A stretch of 21,727 nt of DNA from a virus. Below the pieces are notes generated by a model that worked only from the letters and a program-made list of their open reading frames with translations, was not told where the DNA came from and did no database searches. Every line of letters starts with the position of its first letter. Within the stretch, counting starts at the first letter, position 1. This document shows positions 19,644 through 21,727 of this stretch, piece by piece. The position numbers were made by a program, and so were the translations under genes. Where the stretch lies: positions 1 to 21,727 of IMG/VR virus record IMGVR_UViG_3300042293_000853, one strand, 5' to 3'.

Positions 19644-19948
19644 TGCCCAATTATGCTTTTAAGTGTGAAAATTGTGATCATTGCTTTGATGAAATGTTAA
19701 ATCTTTCAGATAGAGACATTCCATTGACACAACCATGTCCAGAATGTAAAAAGAAAAAGGTTTTTAGAAATTGGGGTGAGAGCAAGCCCATCTTAATGGC
19801 AGATGCTACACTTACTCCAACAAAAGCCATGGGTAGTCAATTCAAAGAAGTTATTGATAAGATTAAATCCAATGGTCATGTTCCAAAGAGGTTTCATGAA
19901 AAATTGGATAATAGCCTACACACAAATGCAGGTCGAAGACTACGTTAA
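19643..19948 (+). CDS. FmdB-type zinc ribbon protein, 101 aa
   Basis: The start overlaps the stop of the HNH gene by one base. Residues 1-46 are a standard FmdB/CxxC zinc ribbon: MPNYAFKCENCDHCFDEMLNLSDRDIP with Cys8 and Cys11, followed by PCPECKKKKVFRNWG with Cys32 and Cys35. Such proteins are common in bacteria as putative regulators and frequent in T4-like phages of aquatic hosts. The biochemical role is not established. The second half is basic and helical (GSQFKEVIDKIKSNGHVPKRFHEKL). The stop codon overlaps that of the convergent RuvC-like gene (TTAA at 19945-19948). Confidence 0.85.
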   Translation: MPNYAFKCENCDHCFDEMLNLSDRDIPLTQPCPECKKKKVFRNWGESKPILMADATLTPTKAMGSQFKEVIDKIKSNGHVPKRFHEKLDNSLHTNAGRRLR

Positions 19949-20484
19949 GTTTTAGATTCTATCAAAGCCTTTAAAACATAATAACTGTCAATAACATCTG
20001 TAACAGGATTACTTAAAGTTTTCTGACCAAACATTGATTTTAAATCAGTGTTTGTTTCTTTACTGAAGGTCTCATACATTACCTGTTTATCAGCGTTACC
20101 TTTGCCTGTAGCGCATTTCTTGACCTTGGCTGGCTCTACGATGGTTACAGGAATGGCGTGCTTATAGAGCTTGTATTTGAGAAGACCCATGTTCTCTGCT
20201 AAATTGAATACTCTACCTTTAGCACCATATGCATAACCTTCCATACCAACATCTGCAGCACCAATACAAAGATTGGTTGCCCATTCTGATATTGTGTCAA
20301 ACCGATCTACATCTTGTACATATTCTTGAAATGATTCACCAGTAATATTTGGTGCAATCTTATCAGCATATTTTTTAATATTGGTGAGATAATAGAAAAA
20401 ACAATTATCAAACTTAAAAGTCTTGCGTTCATCAAATAAACATAAGCAAGGGCAAGTTATTGAATAATCGATTCCTATTAACAT
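19945..20484 (-). CDS. RuvC-like Holliday-junction resolvase, 179 aa
   Basis: The protein has the RNase H-like resolvase order: IGIDYS with Asp6 on the first strand, GMEGYAYGAKGRVFNLAENMGLLKYKL with Glu82, VTIVEPAKVKKCATGKGNADKQVM (substrate-loop region) and PVTDVIDSYYVLKA with Asp163 and Asp166. These are the four acidic residues expected to bind two metal ions. Such enzymes cut branched DNA before packaging, the job of endonuclease VII in T4. I prefer the ATG at 20484. An ATG at 20493 adds three residues, but its first bases would lie before the expected transcript start set by TATAAATA at 20497-20504. Confidence 0.85.
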   Translation of the reverse strand: MLIGIDYSITCPCLCLFDERKTFKFDNCFFYYLTNIKKYADKIAPNITGESFQEYVQDVDRFDTISEWATNLCIGAADVGMEGYAYGAKGRVFNLAENMGLLKYKLYKHAIPVTIVEPAKVKKCATGKGNADKQVMYETFSKETNTDLKSMFGQKTLSNPVTDVIDSYYVLKALIESKT

Positions 20485-20496
20485 GGTATACATATA

Positions 20497-20504
20497 TATT
20501 TATA
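20497..20504 (-). promoter_or_regulatory. T4-type late promoter (TATAAATA)
   Basis: The perfect octamer ends 12 bases before the ATG at 20484 (3 before the one at 20493). The expected +1 is near 20491, giving a 7-base leader without a Shine-Dalgarno sequence. Its TAA is also the stop codon of the small ORF upstream. Confidence 0.75.
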
Positions 20505-20586
20505 CCTCGGTCAGAGATGATGGTTCCTTAGTAATACGATGGAGTATACTTCGAATGTCCCCAAAAGGATTACGAGGATTAACCAT
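20500..20586 (-). CDS. Possible very small protein, 28 aa
   Basis: The frame reads MVNPRNPFGDIRSILHRITK, followed by EPSSLTEV and TAA. A good AGAGGTG sequence lies directly before the ATG, and a TCTAAATA box lies about 15 bases upstream. The composition is protein-like and the frame ends exactly in the next late promoter, a spacing seen for other genes here. It fills the space between the HNH and RuvC-like genes. Size alone makes it uncertain. Confidence 0.4.
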   Translation of the reverse strand: MVNPRNPFGDIRSILHRITKEPSSLTEV

Positions 20587-20611
20587 CACCTCTGCCTAAA
20601 ATATTTAGAAT

Positions 20612-20644
20612 AAAAAACCCTTCCTGTTTAGGAAGGATTTTTAT
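20612..20644. terminator. Bidirectional intrinsic terminator
   Basis: CCTTCCT (20619-20625) pairs with AGGAAGG (20630-20636) across a GTTT loop, with an A run before and a T run after. It can end transcripts from either side. Read on the minus strand it terminates the ribonucleotide reductase, tRNA-Asn, HNH unit, and it includes the HNH stop codon. Confidence 0.8.
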
Positions 20645-20990
20645 ATTTATCTACAATTTCTTGGTCGTGTAGTTCAAAATGGCAGTTTGAACATAATAAG
20701 ATACACTTATCAAGTTCATCTTTAACTCTTTGCCATGATACTGCAAACATTTTATTAGAATTTACTTCAAATAATTTTTTACTTGGATCTATATGGTGGA
20801 ATGATAATGCCCTATTACATTTTGTATATCCACATGATTGGCATTTACCACCTTTATATTGAACTGCTTTTTCTTTTAATTTATTTCTTCGTACACTAAC
20901 TAAACAACCTTGACAATAATTTTTATTGTGTATTTTGTTTTGTTTATTTGGAATTACATCTCTTAAACATCTTTTACATATATGCTGCAT
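20628..20990 (-). CDS. HNH endonuclease next to tRNA-Asn, 120 aa
   Basis: The start at 20990 (MQHICKRCLRDVIPNKQNK) is 2 bases after the 3' end of tRNA-Asn; upstream in-frame codons lie in the tRNA. The N terminus has a zinc-finger-like set (Cys5, Cys8, Cys26, Cys29). The nuclease part is GKCQSCGYTKCNRALSFHH with Cys50, Cys53 and His65-His66, then IDPSKK, SWQRVKDELDKCILLCSNCHFELH with Cys100 and Cys103 and final His residues. This ALSFHHIDP...ELDKCxLLCSNCHxExH pattern is that of free-standing HNH homing-type nucleases common in phages. GAGGAG in the tRNA end is too close (2 bases) to be a normal ribosome binding site. Confidence 0.85.
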   Translation of the reverse strand: MQHICKRCLRDVIPNKQNKIHNKNYCQGCLVSVRRNKLKEKAVQYKGGKCQSCGYTKCNRALSFHHIDPSKKLFEVNSNKMFAVSWQRVKDELDKCILLCSNCHFELHDQEIVDKYKNPS

Positions 20991-20992
20991 AA

Positions 20993-21064
20993 CTCCTCGG
21001 ACTGGACTCGAACCAGTAACCTGGCGGTTAACAGCCGCCCGCTCTACCATTGAGCTACCAAGGA
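20993..21064 (-). tRNA. tRNA-Asn (anticodon GTT)
   Basis: On the minus strand the 72-base cloverleaf has acceptor stem TCCTTGG/CCGAGGA (one G-T pair), D arm GCTC/GAGC and anticodon stem GGCGG/CCGCC around CTGTTAA (anticodon GTT). The T arm is ACTGG-TTCGAGT-CCAGT. The discriminator is G and CCA is not encoded. It lies 7 bases after the ribonucleotide reductase stop codon and 2 bases before the HNH gene. Confidence 0.95.
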
Positions 21065-21071
21065 AAGTGAT

Positions 21072-21727
21072 TTACACTATCTGACATCCACCTGCACTAC
21101 AGGCAAACTCCTTACCAACTTCTGTGTTATCTTCTGATTCATACTTCATCAGATCATTGAAGTTAACCTTGACCTTTGGATGTGCTGCATATGTTGCAGA
21201 ATCAATTTGCTCAAACGGTGCCTGAGCATATGTATGATTATCACCACCCGGTAAGAATGCAATACCGGTTGCCATATCAAAGTTCTCCCACAGCCAATTA
21301 CCTACTTCAAGGAATTCACTATCCTTATAGTTGACGGTAACGGAAGGTTTGTGATGACAGTAATGCTCTTGATATGTTTTCCACAGATCAAGATGATCAA
21401 GTGCACGAAGATCTTCTGTAGTAACAGTACCACGAGGAGCCTTCATTGCAAAAGTAAATACGGCAGTAGAAGTTGGGTTTATCACATCATCCTCGCACGG
21501 GACTCCTTGATCCTTCATCAAGTTATATAAAGGATCTTTCTTGTCCAACCGTATTCTGCGGAAATAATAATCCGCATAGCGTGGATGTAAACCCGAAGCT
21601 GAATCCACCAAGCAAGAAGTAGTGCCTTCTGGCTTGACGCAAGTGATTGACTTGCTAGGATTAATACCCAACTTCTCTGCCCATTTGAGATTTGTAGCCG
21701 TTGCATGGTCACGAAGATTCTCAAGAA
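21072..21727 (-). CDS. nrdJ: Class II (B12-dependent) ribonucleotide reductase, C-terminal part
   Basis: The frame is open to the window edge, so the N-terminal part is missing; 217 residues are visible. KSITCVKPEGTTSCLVDSASGLHPRYADYYFRRIR corresponds to the substrate-phosphate-binding KPxGT loop and the following conserved HPxxxxYYxRRxR of monomeric adenosylcobalamin-dependent ribonucleoside-triphosphate reductases (Lactobacillus leichmannii type). The last residues, ACSAGGCQIV, carry the C-terminal cysteine pair that re-reduces the active site. The enzyme makes deoxynucleotides for phage replication. Codon choice looks somewhat less AT-biased than in the virion block. The gene is followed by tRNA-Asn and the HNH gene, apparently on one transcript. 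Confidence 0.9.
   Translation of the reverse strand, partial: LENLRDHATATNLKWAEKLGINPSKSITCVKPEGTTSCLVDSASGLHPRYADYYFRRIRLDKKDPLYNLMKDQGVPCEDDVINPTSTAVFTFAMKAPRGTVTTEDLRALDHLDLWKTYQEHYCHHKPSVTVNYKDSEFLEVGNWLWENFDMATGIAFLPGGDNHTYAQAPFEQIDSATYAAHPKVKVNFNDLMKYESEDNTEVGKEFACSAGGCQIV

Noticed and set aside
20644-20651. A minus-strand GATAAATA resembling a late promoter
   Set aside because: It lies in the 3' coding end of the HNH gene, just before the terminator, with no gene to serve.
1-21727. CRISPR arrays, insertion sequences, rRNA genes, integrase or lysogeny genes
   Set aside because: I looked for regularly spaced repeats, transposase motifs, terminal inverted repeats and recombinase signatures and found none.

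Overview
The window looks like part of the genome of a large lytic T4-like (myovirus-type) phage, or a close relative of the T4-like phages of aquatic bacteria. Four observations support this. The DNA is AT-rich, with tightly packed, often overlapping genes. Four tRNA genes sit between protein genes. T4-type late promoters (TATAAATA or one/two-base variants) precede several genes. The genes include a class II ribonucleotide reductase, a RuvC-like resolvase, an MGME1/PD-(D/E)XK-type exonuclease, a GroES-like co-chaperonin, an FmdB-type zinc ribbon protein and HNH nucleases. The host cannot be named from this sequence. None of the four tRNAs encodes its CCA end.

Layout. 1-1472 (+): small unknown genes, tRNA-Glu and tRNA-Gln, and a GroES-like gene. 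1475-4884 (-): five genes for probable virion internal proteins, including a nucleotidyltransferase. 4921-5977 (+): four small genes, two of them tandem paralogues. 5974-6630 (-): one more virion-type gene. 6677-8437 (+): an early-type run with two sigma70-like promoters, tRNA-Tyr, a coiled-coil protein, several unknown small proteins and an RMF-like protein, closed by a bidirectional terminator. 8461-19114 (-): a long block of large virion-type genes, interrupted at 14201-15443 by an exonuclease gene and a helix-turn-helix protein with their own sigma70-like promoter. 19155-19948 (+): an HNH nuclease and an FmdB-type protein. 19945-21727 (-): RuvC-like resolvase, a possible 28-residue ORF, an HNH gene directly after tRNA-Asn, and the 3' part of the ribonucleotide reductase gene.

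The most striking theme is the minus-strand virion block. Nearly all of these proteins carry, close to the N terminus or between domains, sites that fit the T4 prohead protease rule ([L/I]-x-E, then cleavage). One begins with ten residues almost identical in pattern to the capsid-targeting sequence of the T4 internal proteins. I infer a large set of proteins packaged in the capsid and possibly injected, some with enzymatic domains (nucleotidyltransferase, HNH). Two of them share a cassette bounded by two such sites, which would release a conserved 20-23-residue internal peptide.

The second theme is promoter geometry. Several late octamers end exactly 5 bases before an ATG, and two sigma70-like -10 boxes end 6 bases before an ATG, so transcription would begin at or next to the start codon. 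These genes lack a Shine-Dalgarno sequence, while downstream genes in the same runs have one. Two further genes begin 2 bases after a tRNA 3' end. Leaderless or near-leaderless mRNAs therefore look like a regular feature of this phage.
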